The notes beneath the pieces were generated by a model that saw only the letters and a program-made list of their open reading frames with translations, was not told the DNA's origin and searched no databases. Below are positions 12,501-21,075 of a stretch of 64,000 bases of DNA, piece after piece. Numbering within the stretch: the first letter of the stretch is position 1; every line of letters begins with the position of its first letter. A program made the position numbers and the translations under genes. The stretch is from assembly GCF_023805255.1 (NCBI RefSeq), contig NZ_JAMSCK010000002.1, forward strand, positions 558,001-622,000. The letters run 5' to 3'. The stretch comes from Gramella jeungdoensis (GTDB lineage Bacteria; Bacteroidota; Bacteroidia; Flavobacteriales; Flavobacteriaceae).

Positions 12501-15500
12501 TCATTAGTAGAACAAATACCCAGGTTAGAAGGTTGTGAGGTGATTAGGACTTCCTCATAAATAGAAATACCCAGTGTGGTTACTTCCTCTTCACATCCTC
12601 CATAGGCGGGAATGGTATAAGAAATAGTATACTCTCCGGCGGTTTCATTGCGGGGAGTAAATTCCCCGGTTGTAGCATCTATATTTATACCATTAGAAGT
12701 AAATATACCTCCAGTATATACACCGGTTCCAGTAAGCTGAGGTGTGTAAGACTTGTTATCGGCTGTACAGAATTCTGTTTGATTATCAGTAAATGATAAA
12801 CTCACGTCTGGATTTGCTGCTACTGTAATTATTGCTGATGGCAATGGTGCTGCAAAACTTTTCGAACATGTTGGGTCATCAGGATAAGCCACCGATATAA
12901 GTTCATAGGTGAAATCTGTATCTGAATTATTTGTAGCATATAAAATGCCGGTATCTAAAGTGGCTGCTCCATTTGAATCCAGTGAAATGGTCTGTGGATT
13001 AGTATTGTTGTTATTAAGAATATAGGTAACAACCGCATTGGCCGTACCATTGGAGAAGTAGATCTCGGCACTGCTACCTTCACAGATCTGGGCATCACCG
13101 CTAATTTCAACTGTAGGAGTTTCTCTAACAACTACACTGGCAGCTTCTGAGATAGTAGTAGCACATTCATAATCAGCAGGCCCGCTGATTTCCACGTAAT
13201 AGTCTCCGGAATCCCCTGGAGTTACATTATTAAGTGGGAGACTGCTCGAATTTGCTCCGGAAATAGCGCTGCCAGAACCGGTAGTTCCTTTGAACCATTG
13301 ATAGGAATAGGTATTGTCAATGGGAGATCCACCTACTGTAGCTACCACGTCTATGGAGGTTGATCCGTTTTCGCATAAAGTTATTGATGCTGGCTGAGTA
13401 TCTATTACAATGTCCTGGTCAACCGTCAAAGCAACGGAGGTTGAACTTACTGATGAGCAGGGAGAAATCCCGCTTACTACAACAATATAATTTCCGGCAT
13501 CAGACGTGTTGACTCCACTGAGGTTTAAGATCGAATTAGTTTCGCCGGCAACTTCGTTTCCCTGGCTGGCAGTTTCTTTATACCATTGGTAACTTAAACC
13601 ATCTCCTGTAGCGCTAACTTCGAATTGGGCATCAGAGCCCTCACAGACACGAATGGCTTGTGGCTGGGTGGTGATATTTACCTGCTCATAAATTGTAACA
13701 TCTGTGGTTACAGGAACATCTGAACAGCCACCACTTCCTGTAATAGTGTAAGTGACAGTATAAGTTCCCGGACTTACGTTCTGAGGAATGAAAGAACCAT
13801 CTGTGCTTATTTTGGTTCCAAGGTCACCGGTTGCTGAGAAGGTTCCTGTCTCCCAGCTTCCAATACCATTAGAATAAGTGACTGTTGCAGGTCCGGTTTC
13901 GGAATTACACTGCTCGGCATAGCTTATATCCACTGATGGAACTGGATTAACAATAATAGTTGATGATCCCGATATAGTTTTTGAACAATTGGGTGCTGCA
14001 GTATATTGCACACTTACCAAGGAATATGTGGTATCCGAACTAAGATTCGCAGTGGTTATTGTTTGGCTACCTGAATCTCCTATCTGGATAGTCTGGTTAC
14101 TCCCGGACCCAATCTTATAGGTAACTGTGGTGTTAGGTGTAGCCGTAAATGTAACTTCAGCAGTCTGTCCGTCACAAACCTCAGTTGTCGCCGAAATTGA
14201 AGCAGTGGGATCGGGTCTGAAATTAATAATCATTTCATCTTCTCCCGGGTCACAAGCTCCTACGGGGGCTTCTGTGTTGATAGTAATTACTACCTGGGAT
14301 AAATTGTTAATATCAGCCTGGCTGGGAGTGTATGTGATGCTGAAGTTACCTACCTTTCCATTCGGAACACTACTGAATGTACCTGAACCGGAAGTGGAAG
14401 GGAATATTTTTAGTTTACTTCCGTTAAAGTCAACATTACCGCTAATGGTAATTGGGCTTATCTGTTTACAAACAGTCTTATCTTCTCCTGCATTGGTCAC
14501 TACATAATCAGATAGGGTAATATTATCATAGCTTTGAGCTGTGCTATTTCCACAAATATTTACAGCCTCAACATATATAGATTCGTTAGTAGCATAATCT
14601 GCACTGGCAGTTACTGTAACTGTAATAGCCTCGGTGCCTTCTCCGCTTGTTATTTCCCAACCTGTTGGGAGTATCCAGTTATAAGTGTCAGCTCCTGTAA
14701 CGGGGTCTATATTAAAGGTTATTCCTTCTGCCGGGGGACAAATAGGGGTGTTACTGGTTCCATCCCATAAGCTGGAACTTATATTTCCCGGTTGAGGTGG
14801 AACATCATCAATACTTTCTATTGCAAGGACAATAGTGGAACTTTGTCCACAGTCATTTTCAGCATATACACTAATGTTACCATTGGTTGTTCCTGCTGAT
14901 ACCGTAATTGAGTTGCTTCCCTGTCCTGTATCAATATTCCAGCCTGAAGGGACTGTCCAGGTATAGGAAGTAGCATACTGGATGCTTGGAATTGAATATA
15001 TAAGACCAGTTGCATTATGACATACGCTGGTTTCCCCTGTAATGGTTTCACTTCCTGTAATTGGAGCAGGATCTTTCACAAAGACATCATATGTGGCCGT
15101 TACACTACCACAGTCATTACTTGATCCTGTGAACTGCACCTGTCCGTCATTTCCTATTTGCCCGGCGGTTACGGTAATCTGGTTGGTTCCGCTTCCGGCT
15201 GTAATACCCCAGCCTGAAGGAACCTGCCAGCTGTATGTATCAATTTTAGTATCTGTTGGGACGCTAAATATTATTCCCGTTTCTCCGGGACAAAAATTTG
15301 CTGAGCCATTAGTTTCGGTGATAGCCGTTGCATCCGGAGTACCATTATCAACGCTAATAGTTTTAGACGAAGCGGTACTTGATCCGCATTCATTTTTGGC
15401 AATCACTTCCAGGATTTGATCTCCAACCGTAGTAGAATTAAAGATAAAACTTGTGCCTGTTATTCCGTCTGCTGTATTTCCATCCAGTATCCATTCATAA

Positions 15501-16801
15501 CTGTCTGCATACTGTACATCAGCGATACTATAAACAGCATCTACCCCGGGACAAACCAGGGCATCGCCAGATATGCTTGCAGGCTGGCCTGGTGTAGGTT
15601 CATTAATTGAAAGGCTGGTTGAGGATTCATCGCTATCAAGACAGTCGTTTGTTGAGTAAACGCTTACTGTTCCATTTTGTCCATAGTTGCCAGCGGTCAC
15701 GGTAATCTGGTTGCTACCCTGCCCATTAGTGATGGTCCATCCGGAAGGAACCGTCCAGGTATAGGAATTTACATTTGGATCGTTGGTTACCGATAAAGTG
15801 ATTTCATCCCCTTCGCAAATGAGACCGGGATCTGAAATTGCACTAGGAATTGTAGGTTTGCCTGGCCCGACATTTACACTTAAGCTGGCGTCTGAACTCT
15901 CCCCACAATCGTTGACAGCTCTAACCTTAATTATTTTATTATTTCCTACTGCTCCAGTGTTAACATCAATACTGGTAGAAGTACTTGATCCGGTCCATCC
16001 TGAAGGAAGAGTCCAGATATAAGAGGTCGCTCTGTCTACAGGAGCTATGGAGAAAGTTGATCCGGATGTGTTCGGACATATTTCGGAAGGTCCGGTTATA
16101 GCTCCAGGCTGAACTGGGATAGCGTCTTTTACTGAAATATTGATAATATTACTTTCAACGGTATTATTTGCATCGGCATCTCCATCTATAGCACAGGCTT
16201 TGTTAGATGTCATTAATAGCTGGATGCTGTCTCCATCATTGAACTGATCCCATGAAAAGCTTGATGAGGTACCTCGTTCTGTACCATTAACTGTCCAGCT
16301 ATATCCAGGGTTGCTTCCCTGGTTTGAGAGAGAGGCGGTAAAATTTATTGTTTCATTTGGGCAAATCTCTGTTTTGTTAGAAGATATTGAGGCGGTAGCA
16401 GTTACCACCTGGTTTACGGTTATGGTTTGAGATGTATTACTGTAATATATTTCTTCATTTCCACCCTGACAGAAAATAATACTAAGTCGGAATCTGGAAT
16501 TGTTCTGAACGTTTGAATAATTGTTTAAAATTGCTGAATTTGCTCCTGGTAGATCGGTCCAGGATCCTGAGCCCACCTGTACCTGCCATTTATATTTCTC
16601 ACTGGTTCCTCCATCGAGATCTACAGTGGAAGTGAAAGAGATAGTTTCGTCTGAACATATATTACTTGATCCCTGGAGGCTAATAGAAGCCGTAGCAGAA
16701 GTATTTGGTCCTGTAGCGCACTGAGCATTAGCTTTAAATGCATTAAAGCCAGTCGTGGTGAAGATTATGTAGACTACTAAAAAAAGTAATTTTTTCCCCA
16801 T
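6599..16801 (-). CDS. Giant PKD/Ig-like, LamG-containing protein with T9SS type A sorting domain
   Basis: About 3400 residues. I chose the start at 16801 because it gives a compact signal peptide (MGKKLLFLVVYIIF..., cleavage after KANAQ). An in-frame ATG at 16825 would add eight residues. After the signal come two Ig-like modules, then about seven PKD-like repeats (pattern Y-x-W-x-x-P-S-G-W, residues about 230-800). Ig-like units with QWYK cores follow (about 1130-1600), then Ig_7-like units (pattern Y-C-x-G-x-x-A, TWYDS). A LamG-like domain starts LDFDGVDDHV near residue 2500. The C-terminal 80 residues (GVMIFDMNGRLI ... GIYIVKV ... KKIIVK) form a type A T9SS sorting domain, so the protein is predicted to be secreted and anchored at the surface. 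Its ligand is unknown. It lies 137 bp upstream of its partial paralogue, on the same strand. Confidence 0.9.
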   Translation of the reverse strand: MGKKLLFLVVYIIFTTTGFNAFKANAQCATGPNTSATASISLQGSSNICSDETISFTSTVDLDGGTSEKYKWQVQVGSGSWTDLPGANSAILNNYSNVQNNSRFRLSIIFCQGGNEEIYYSNTSQTITVNQVVTATASISSNKTEICPNETINFTASLSNQGSNPGYSWTVNGTERGTSSSFSWDQFNDGDSIQLLMTSNKACAIDGDADANNTVESNIINISVKDAIPVQPGAITGPSEICPNTSGSTFSIAPVDRATSYIWTLPSGWTGSSTSTSIDVNTGAVGNNKIIKVRAVNDCGESSDASLSVNVGPGKPTIPSAISDPGLICEGDEITLSVTNDPNVNSYTWTVPSGWTITNGQGSNQITVTAGNYGQNGTVSVYSTNDCLDSDESSTSLSINEPTPGQPASISGDALVCPGVDAVYSIADVQYADSYEWILDGNTADGITGTSFIFNSTTVGDQILEVIAKNECGSSTASSKTISVDNGTPDATAITETNGSANFCPGETGIIFSVPTDTKIDTYSWQVPSGWGITAGSGTNQITVTAGQIGNDGQVQFTGSSNDCGSVTATYDVFVKDPAPITGSETITGETSVCHNATGLIYSIPSIQYATSYTWTVPSGWNIDTGQGSNSITVSAGTTNGNISVYAENDCGQSSTIVLAIESIDDVPPQPGNISSSLWDGTSNTPICPPAEGITFNIDPVTGADTYNWILPTGWEITSGEGTEAITVTVTASADYATNESIYVEAVNICGNSTAQSYDNITLSDYVVTNAGEDKTVCKQISPITISGNVDFNGSKLKIFPSTSGSGTFSSVPNGKVGNFSITYTPSQADINNLSQVVITINTEAPVGACDPGEDEMIINFRPDPTASISATTEVCDGQTAEVTFTATPNTTVTYKIGSGSNQTIQIGDSGSQTITTANLSSDTTYSLVSVQYTAAPNCSKTISGSSTIIVNPVPSVDISYAEQCNSETGPATVTYSNGIGSWETGTFSATGDLGTKISTDGSFIPQNVSPGTYTVTYTITGSGGCSDVPVTTDVTIYEQVNITTQPQAIRVCEGSDAQFEVSATGDGLSYQWYKETASQGNEVAGETNSILNLSGVNTSDAGNYIVVVSGISPCSSVSSTSVALTVDQDIVIDTQPASITLCENGSTSIDVVATVGGSPIDNTYSYQWFKGTTGSGSAISGANSSSLPLNNVTPGDSGDYYVEISGPADYECATTISEAASVVVRETPTVEISGDAQICEGSSAEIYFSNGTANAVVTYILNNNNTNPQTISLDSNGAATLDTGILYATNNSDTDFTYELISVAYPDDPTCSKSFAAPLPSAIITVAANPDVSLSFTDNQTEFCTADNKSYTPQLTGTGVYTGGIFTSNGINIDATTGEFTPRNETAGEYTISYTIPAYGGCEEEVTTLGISIYEEVLITSQPSNLGICSTNDAEFSVSATGDGLTYQWYKDGGPITGATSATLTLPVATSEDAGDYYVMVGGTNACTPTESTQVQSETVTLNVDEDIKIIEPAEDVRVCDNTNASVDFKFVAHAYGDPLTFEWIYADGTPVDPANQSNMQPSLIERDPTSEELANDPGLQGKKVYEGILTINNITSADQASYAVRIDGSANNFTCPEAISNSFNLDVDPLPNAPIVSTPIEYCIGDTAEALTATAEEGAILTWYDSLGNELSETPTPATDVVGSTSYFVTQKDAYCESQQAQIVVTVHDLPVTPPLTSEELNVEYCLGATASALSATASSDHTIVWYDSETSSTPLDSAPTPQTTAAGTINYWVSQTNNITTCESDRVQIIVSINDLPNISITNSGNDTICEGDEITLTASDANDSDSSTTYSWDWTGNTGSALTGPAQNFSPTETTTYTVTATSGKGCVNTEEITINVDPQPIAGTLDGPESVCFSNPTGDLNLTGYSGTITRWEYKPESSTTWTAINEDTPDANHQFSGLTEPTSYRVVVTNGVCDEVFSNEWSINLDPVPVGGELAFDGFGRTVETCSNPGPDYNIPLSLTGQVGEIVGWRYKEGSATDWSTVTAGGSTFTGTTLSPDIIRSLGINQSTIFEVEISSGACTPNAISQSATLGIVSSDIAPNPVTVTPGVVCIGDEVTLSGSTGYGTGEGMEAGAFDYSSITNKGWRIKDKNGVESNFDSSADNGVAAIWLRTNPLPLTTANLNTGSLYTQNWDSSAGDEGNKGFAIVSGPNPSTLETSVFNLFAVDSPVLTFDTAYNLTPGAAIYVEISTDGGETYNEENILFELEATDAQDGSSGNYESFGDGTVSSRPKNKIVLDLTAYESLDNLRIRFRYEGINPGDVWAVDAISLPVEPTNVDLTWTDYTDPENPVVIGTNDTEQWTPTLIGWNDFEIRTRLTFDSTGQQCPVVENWKTISVYAFDSYTTTATAVVGSCGYSEIQLTGTLTGGVQGEITEFPADDSSTLAWAVIESPDGYTFDPSHFSPSINDANVVFDPPVAGDYTLRWEITPDEDNPCTITYEDVSFYSDNCTTLDFDGVDDHVVISDSYSTAQTIEAWVRPESENGPGSGKVATIFSTENYELFLNANYRPVLKYYGKTLTSNKGISPDGRWYHLAVVFNSNGATIYIDGIEITDKTAGTGSATGTGNNFIIGGRYNGDTTEPDNYFSGWIEELRIWDTQLTEDQIRFMMNQHLQNAGNMGVEIPIPVPGGLTYNNLLGYYRLISSQPDPLGAASPITYDPALMPQNGETPDLAINSISGILRNMTTHQKNTAPLPYLSAVDGQWTNVTTWLRPTVWDIPNANGVTGDPIDWNIVRTFHNITSQAKDITVLGLKSETVDKELTIANPAGPQDETNSGQFIRVTHYLLLDGNMDLVGESQLLQDQESILEPASAGWLERDQQGTQSSYNYNYWCSPVSPQGVGGVNEDYTIGGILLDGTDSSNPVTPNWQGTYHAADHGPRTSPIILSTYWMWRFRGTADVYGEWRHVDNTGSIQTGEGYTMKGTSGTAGVTDTQNYVFKGKPHNGSFTRQIDPNMNYLLGNPYPSAMDADSFILDNLAAPTGNNTQNIFNGVLYFWDHFAGQTHYLEEYIGGYAAYSLAGGVPGVALDPRINDNNSSGTKIPSRYIPVAQGFFLLTNGDTNSEVDNYAAQSGPVVFQNSQRIGVREGVSVNGEDPSTFMIADNNFKSATQSTKERTQFTTTDSRAKIRLKFKSPKSIHRQILVTKDDKTTNGYDIGYDAPLADNNIEDMYWIINEREYVIQAVPDFEEDQVLPLGVKIDEEGEFTIQLDSTENWTAGKPIYLKDKKLDTIHDLITSPYISTAEPGKNNDRFEIVFFNEKEEASNPDPITEIPTDLPLVDGLVGVSYSHFSRQIKISNEDLLEVSGVMIFDMNGRLIQEFDGLPTEKEILLGMRPVRSGIYIVKVFCENAYCDKKIIVK

Positions 16802-17041
16802 AGTTGCCAGGTTTAAATAATACAATAGTCATGTAGGGGTAGAATGGTGGGGGCTAAAAAAATTGTTGGGGCAATAATTTTGGCTAAGACATATAAACTG
16901 TTGGGGAGTAATGAATTAGCAGATAAATTTAAATGAAAAAACCGAATAAACGCTAAATTTTCGCTGAAAAACAGGATTACTCGGTGAAATTGTAGGAAAA
17001 TTCTATAAACTAATTTATGAGGCTGATTATTAGTGTATAAC

Positions 17042-17073
17042 AAAAAAACCGCCGGATATCCGGCGGTTTTTTT
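17042..17073 (-). terminator. Intrinsic terminator downstream of pruA
   Basis: A perfect GC-rich inverted repeat, ccgccggatatccggcgg (17049-17066), is flanked by seven A on one side and seven T on the other, so it can work on either strand. It sits just after the pruA stop and separates pruA from the giant surface gene on the same strand. Confidence 0.9.
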
Positions 17074-17098
17074 GTTAATTAAGTAGGATTCCTACATT

Positions 17099-18742
17099 TT
17101 ATTCACCCAAAAAAGGATAACGATAGTCTGTTGCAGGAACAAATGTTTCCTTGATCAATCTTACCGAAATCCATCTCATTAGGTTCATTTTAGATCCGGC
17201 TTTATCATTTGTACCACTGGACCTTGCTCCTCCAAAGGGCTGCTGACCTACAACTGCACCTGTTGGTTTATCGTTGATATAGAAATTACCTGCAGCATTT
17301 TGTAGCAGATCGGTTGCCTGCGCAGCAGCATAACGGTCGCCAGATAAAATCGCACCCGTTAATGCATAAATGCTTGTGTTATCTACAGTTTCGCAAATAT
17401 CTGCCCACTTCTTCTCATTAAAGTTCTTATCGTCATAAACATAGATAGTAACTACCGGTCCAAAAAGTTCGGTTTCCATGGTAGTATAATGAGGATCTGT
17501 AGTTAGAATAACTGTTGGCTCTATAAAGTAACCCTTGGATTTATCATAATTTCCTCCAACTACGATCTCAGCATTTTTATCTTTTTTGGCCTTGTCAATA
17601 TAGCTGGCAAGTTTGTCGAAAGCACCTTCGTGGATAACTGCATTGATGAAATTACCCATATCTTCTGGCGATCCCATTTTGAAGGACTTAACATCCTCTA
17701 CGACGAAATCCTTGATCTGTGGCCAAAGACTTTTTGGAAGATAAACCCTTGATGCGGCACTACACTTTTGTCCCTGGTATTCGAATGCACCACGTGAAAT
17801 AGCTGTAGCAACCTGTTTAGGGTTAGCAGTTGGATGCGCAAGGATGAAGTCCTTACCACCTGTCTCTCCTACAATTCTAGGGTAGGATTTATATTTTCTA
17901 ATGTTCTTTCCAATCTTCTCCCAGATACCTTTGAATACATCTGTACTTCCTGTAAAATGAATTCCGGCAAAATCAGGGCTTGCCAGAACCGTATCGGTTA
18001 CCATTTCAGGATCTCCGTTTACCATATTGATAACTCCGTCAGGAACGCCAGCTTCTTTGAAAACTTCCATAAGAACCTGAGCTGATAGCATCTGGCTGTC
18101 ACTAGGTTTCCATACTGTTACATTTCCCATAAGGGCTGCACTTGATGGCAGGTTTCCGGCAATAGCTGTAAAGTTGAAAGGTGTAATGGCATATACGAAG
18201 CCTTCAAGCGGCCTGTATTCTACACGATTCCAGTTGCCGTCTGAAGAAATTGGCTGTTCATTGTATAGTTCACTCATGAACTCTACATTGAATCGCAAAA
18301 AGTCACAGATTTCTGCAGCAGAATCGATCTCAGCCTGATAAATGTTCTTTGACTGACCAATCATGGTCGCGGCGTTCATCTTTTGTCTGTAAGGTCCTGA
18401 GATTAAATCGGCAGCTTTTAGAAAAATAGCAGCACGTTGTTCCCATTCTAGCTTTGCCCATTTTTTTCTGGCTTCCAAAGCTTCTTCAATGGCTTTTTCT
18501 ACATGCTTTTTCTTTGCAAGATGGTAGGTTCCGGCTACATGTTTATGATCGTGTGGAGGGTTGATAGTTTTTGTGTCTCCGGTCTTTATTTGTTCAGATC
18601 CAATATAAAGAGGAACTTCAGTATTGGCATTCCAAAGATCTTTGTAAGTAAGTAAAACTTCTTCTCTTTCTGGGGTTCCCGGTGCGTAACTTTTAACTGG
18701 TTCGTTAACGGCTACGGGAACGTGAAAAAATCCTTTTCCCAT
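17099..18742 (-). CDS. pruA: L-glutamate gamma-semialdehyde dehydrogenase (1-pyrroline-5-carboxylate dehydrogenase)
   Basis: A 547-residue aldehyde dehydrogenase of the length usual for stand-alone P5C dehydrogenases. It oxidises glutamate semialdehyde to glutamate with NAD+, the second step of proline catabolism. The catalytic base lies in VGETGGKD (Glu293) and the nucleophile in GQKCSAASR (Cys327). ITPFNF, WKPSD and FTGSTDVF match the cofactor and substrate regions of the family. The frame opens directly with MGKGFFHVPVAVNEPV, the usual N-terminus of Bacteroidota homologues. It is monocistronic: divergent from the NRDE gene upstream and closed by a strong hairpin downstream. No proline dehydrogenase is visible nearby. 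Confidence 0.95.
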   Translation of the reverse strand: MGKGFFHVPVAVNEPVKSYAPGTPEREEVLLTYKDLWNANTEVPLYIGSEQIKTGDTKTINPPHDHKHVAGTYHLAKKKHVEKAIEEALEARKKWAKLEWEQRAAIFLKAADLISGPYRQKMNAATMIGQSKNIYQAEIDSAAEICDFLRFNVEFMSELYNEQPISSDGNWNRVEYRPLEGFVYAITPFNFTAIAGNLPSSAALMGNVTVWKPSDSQMLSAQVLMEVFKEAGVPDGVINMVNGDPEMVTDTVLASPDFAGIHFTGSTDVFKGIWEKIGKNIRKYKSYPRIVGETGGKDFILAHPTANPKQVATAISRGAFEYQGQKCSAASRVYLPKSLWPQIKDFVVEDVKSFKMGSPEDMGNFINAVIHEGAFDKLASYIDKAKKDKNAEIVVGGNYDKSKGYFIEPTVILTTDPHYTTMETELFGPVVTIYVYDDKNFNEKKWADICETVDNTSIYALTGAILSGDRYAAAQATDLLQNAAGNFYINDKPTGAVVGQQPFGGARSSGTNDKAGSKMNLMRWISVRLIKETFVPATDYRYPFLGE

Positions 18743-18880
18743 AATATAAAATTTGCTTTTTTCGTTTGTTTTTAATTCCGCTAAAGGTAAAAAAATTAAG
18801 TGGTTTTGAATAACAAGCTAGACCTCTTCACGAAAGCTTAACTTTTTTCGTAATTTTCCTTAAAATTTTGACCTTTATTC

Positions 18881-19600
18881 ATGTGTACCATCACTTTAAT
18901 ACCCCATCCTGACTCGCTGAATGGTTTTGTTTTAACATCTAACAGAGATGAGTCTGTAAGTAGAATTTCATTACCGCCCCAAATGGAAGTCTACAGATCT
19001 AATAAATTATACTTTCCTAAGGATAAAAAGGCAGGGGGGACCTGGGTAGGTGTGAGCGATAATTTAAGATGTGTCTGTCTCATGAATGGAGCTGAAAAGC
19101 CTCATATAAGAGAAAGTAATTATCGACAGAGCAGGGGAGTGGTTGTAAAGGAATTCCTGGCGGCAAAAAAGTTAAAAAAGATTTTGAAGGAATACGATCT
19201 GGATAATATAGAACCTTTTACTATGATAATAGTAGACTGGTATAATGGTTTGGTTTTTAATGAGCTTATCTGGGATGGTAAGGAAAGAAAGATTTCCAAA
19301 CTTCCTATAAAGGAGCATATCTGGTCTTCTTCTCCTCTTTACACTGAAGAAATGAAAAGTTTACGTAAAGAATGGTTTGATGAACTTAAACAATCCAAAG
19401 GCTTTTCAGCTGAATCTCTACTGGATTTTCATCAGAATGCCGGCGAGGGGAATAAGGAATCTGATCTTATTATAGATCGTGGTTTTTTGAAAACACAGAG
19501 CATTACCCAGGTGCATAATACCCGAAACGGAATCAAATTCTGGTATAAGGATCTTATACGTAATGAAATTACCGAGGAATATATTCAGTTCAGCGCATAA
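18881..19600 (+). CDS. NRDE (TANGO2-like) family protein
   Basis: A 239-residue protein opening MCTITLIPHP with the family signature TSNRDES near residue 23. NRDE proteins (PF05742, the human TANGO2 family) resemble Ntn-hydrolases and keep a cysteine right after the initiator Met, as here. Their biochemical role in bacteria is not established; a heme-related role has been proposed for eukaryotic members. It is divergent from pruA and converges on apaG with a 16-bp overlap of the 3' ends. Confidence 0.85.
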   Translation: MCTITLIPHPDSLNGFVLTSNRDESVSRISLPPQMEVYRSNKLYFPKDKKAGGTWVGVSDNLRCVCLMNGAEKPHIRESNYRQSRGVVVKEFLAAKKLKKILKEYDLDNIEPFTMIIVDWYNGLVFNELIWDGKERKISKLPIKEHIWSSSPLYTEEMKSLRKEWFDELKQSKGFSAESLLDFHQNAGEGNKESDLIIDRGFLKTQSITQVHNTRNGIKFWYKDLIRNEITEEYIQFSA

Positions 19601-19971
19601 GGAGCACTCAATTTAAATGAAGGGATCTTTACTTTGAAATTACGTGTAGAAGTGAAATTTATCATATTGTAGTGACCGCTCATTGCTCCAAAAGGGCCGG
19701 TAAGAAGACATCCACTTTGATATGTATGGGATTCCCCCGGTTTTAGCACTGGTTTTTTTCCAATAACTCCTTCTCCTGATACAGTTTCTGTTTCATTCAA
19801 GGCATCTTTGATCTTCCAGAAACGGGACTTTAATTGCACCCAGTCGTTACTTTGATTTTCAATGGTTATCTGGTAGCCAAAGGCAAAATGCATCCTGTAG
19901 TTCTTATAGAACATTCCTTCAAAGTGGGTTTCCACTGAAATCTTAATGCCTCTCGTAACTTGTTGAATCAT
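19585..19971 (-). CDS. apaG: ApaG domain protein (DUF525)
   Basis: A 128-residue single-domain ApaG protein, the usual size. The fold's core strands are visible in FAFGYQITIENQS and GVIGKKPVLKPGESHTYQSG, followed by GAMSGHYNMI. Its role is unclear: in enterobacteria it is linked to cobalt/magnesium resistance and Ap4A metabolism, and the fibronectin-III-like fold suggests a binding function. The gene follows the DUF3667 gene with a one-base gap, so the two are probably co-transcribed. Confidence 0.9.
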   Translation of the reverse strand: MIQQVTRGIKISVETHFEGMFYKNYRMHFAFGYQITIENQSNDWVQLKSRFWKIKDALNETETVSGEGVIGKKPVLKPGESHTYQSGCLLTGPFGAMSGHYNMINFTSTRNFKVKIPSFKLSAPYALN

Positions 19972-19972
19972 A

Positions 19973-21061
19973 TTAGTATATGGAAAAAGATGCGAGCAAA
20001 GATAATATTGCAGCTATTATCGCTAAAATAAAAAATATCAGGTTTAGTAGTATAAATTTTAGAATGGTTTTAACACGGCCCTGCCCATAAAAATTTCGCA
20101 TTCCTTTATATAGATAGAACAGAAATATAAAATTGGCAGCAGTAACGGCCCAGTTCCCTCCTACTATCATTTCAATAAGTAAAGCGATTCCATATAATAC
20201 AAAGAACATGGTTTGAATATGGAACGCAAAGATGAGATGTTCCATATAATTGAAAGAGCGGCGTAAATATAAAAGCCATATAAATAAGGCAAAAACAGGG
20301 AGATAGAAGAAGATTATAAACGGGAGCTTGCTCACGAAATAATCAAAGAACAATCCTGGATTATCCCTGAAGGTTCCGGCGTCAACCGCTTTTTTATAAA
20401 GCCAGTGATTGTATCCCGAATGTTCGTGATGTAAACTGTCCATTGCTCTCTCGGGATTACGGATTTCGGTTTCGTCCTGGAAGGCATAATAGAGGTCTAT
20501 CTTTTTTCCCAATGCGCTATATGCGCTCATGGTATCAATTTCTTCTTGAGACACATATTTATCTTTATATGTCTTTGGAGTAGTGTCTATTTTGATGCTA
20601 TCCAGGCCTACTTTAGGAGAGGTTACTATCTTATTTATGGAATCAAGCCCGGCCTGGGGAGGGGTCGGAATAATAACTCCGGGCTGCTGATTAAGATTGT
20701 CCCTGTTCAAATCGTTTAGTTCGTTTCCAAAATTGAAGGTGATCCCAAAAAGTAAAAAGAAAAGGATCGAGGCGCTCAGGTAGAAACGGAAAGGATTCGC
20801 ATAATGCATTCGCCTTCCGTTTATATAATCCTTGGAGATTTTTCCGGGCTTAAAAAGCAGGACTCGAAGTGTTCGCTGAAATCTTGAATCATAAGCAAAT
20901 ACCCCCGAAAAGAATTCTGTAAAAAGATCATTGAAACTTAATTTCTTGGTGCTGTTCATCTGTCCGCACCTTGAGCAAAACCGGTCGGTAAGTTTCAGGG
21001 GATGACCGCAATTAAGACATTCGTCACCCCTGTATTTCATTAAAGAACGTTTGATCTTCAT
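19973..21061 (-). CDS. DUF3667 zinc-ribbon membrane protein
   Basis: A 362-residue protein with an N-terminal zinc ribbon (CLNCG ... CSRCGQ, residues 16-34), then the DUF3667 core with F-x-P-G-K-x-x-x-D-Y and GRRMHYANPFRFY. A transmembrane helix sits near residues 90-110 and four or so more follow residue 245. The region between (about 115-240) is polar and probably extracytoplasmic. The family is common in Bacteroidota and has no established function. It lies between the Plug gene (14-bp gap) and apaG (one-base gap) in what looks like a three-gene transcription unit. Confidence 0.85.
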   Translation of the reverse strand: MKIKRSLMKYRGDECLNCGHPLKLTDRFCSRCGQMNSTKKLSFNDLFTEFFSGVFAYDSRFQRTLRVLLFKPGKISKDYINGRRMHYANPFRFYLSASILFFLLFGITFNFGNELNDLNRDNLNQQPGVIIPTPPQAGLDSINKIVTSPKVGLDSIKIDTTPKTYKDKYVSQEEIDTMSAYSALGKKIDLYYAFQDETEIRNPERAMDSLHHEHSGYNHWLYKKAVDAGTFRDNPGLFFDYFVSKLPFIIFFYLPVFALFIWLLYLRRSFNYMEHLIFAFHIQTMFFVLYGIALLIEMIVGGNWAVTAANFIFLFYLYKGMRNFYGQGRVKTILKFILLNLIFFILAIIAAILSLLASFSIY

Positions 21062-21075
21062 TCTTTTGATATAAG

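Noticed and set aside
14127-16022. Several plus-strand open frames of 60-126 codons across the giant surface gene
   Set aside because: They are opposite-strand shadows of the repetitive minus-strand gene, which has continuous domain matches; none has a recognisable motif.
16813-17043. Minus-strand frame of 76 codons upstream of the giant gene
   Set aside because: It overlaps the start of the giant gene and the pruA terminator, with no protein-like features; more likely leader and promoter DNA.
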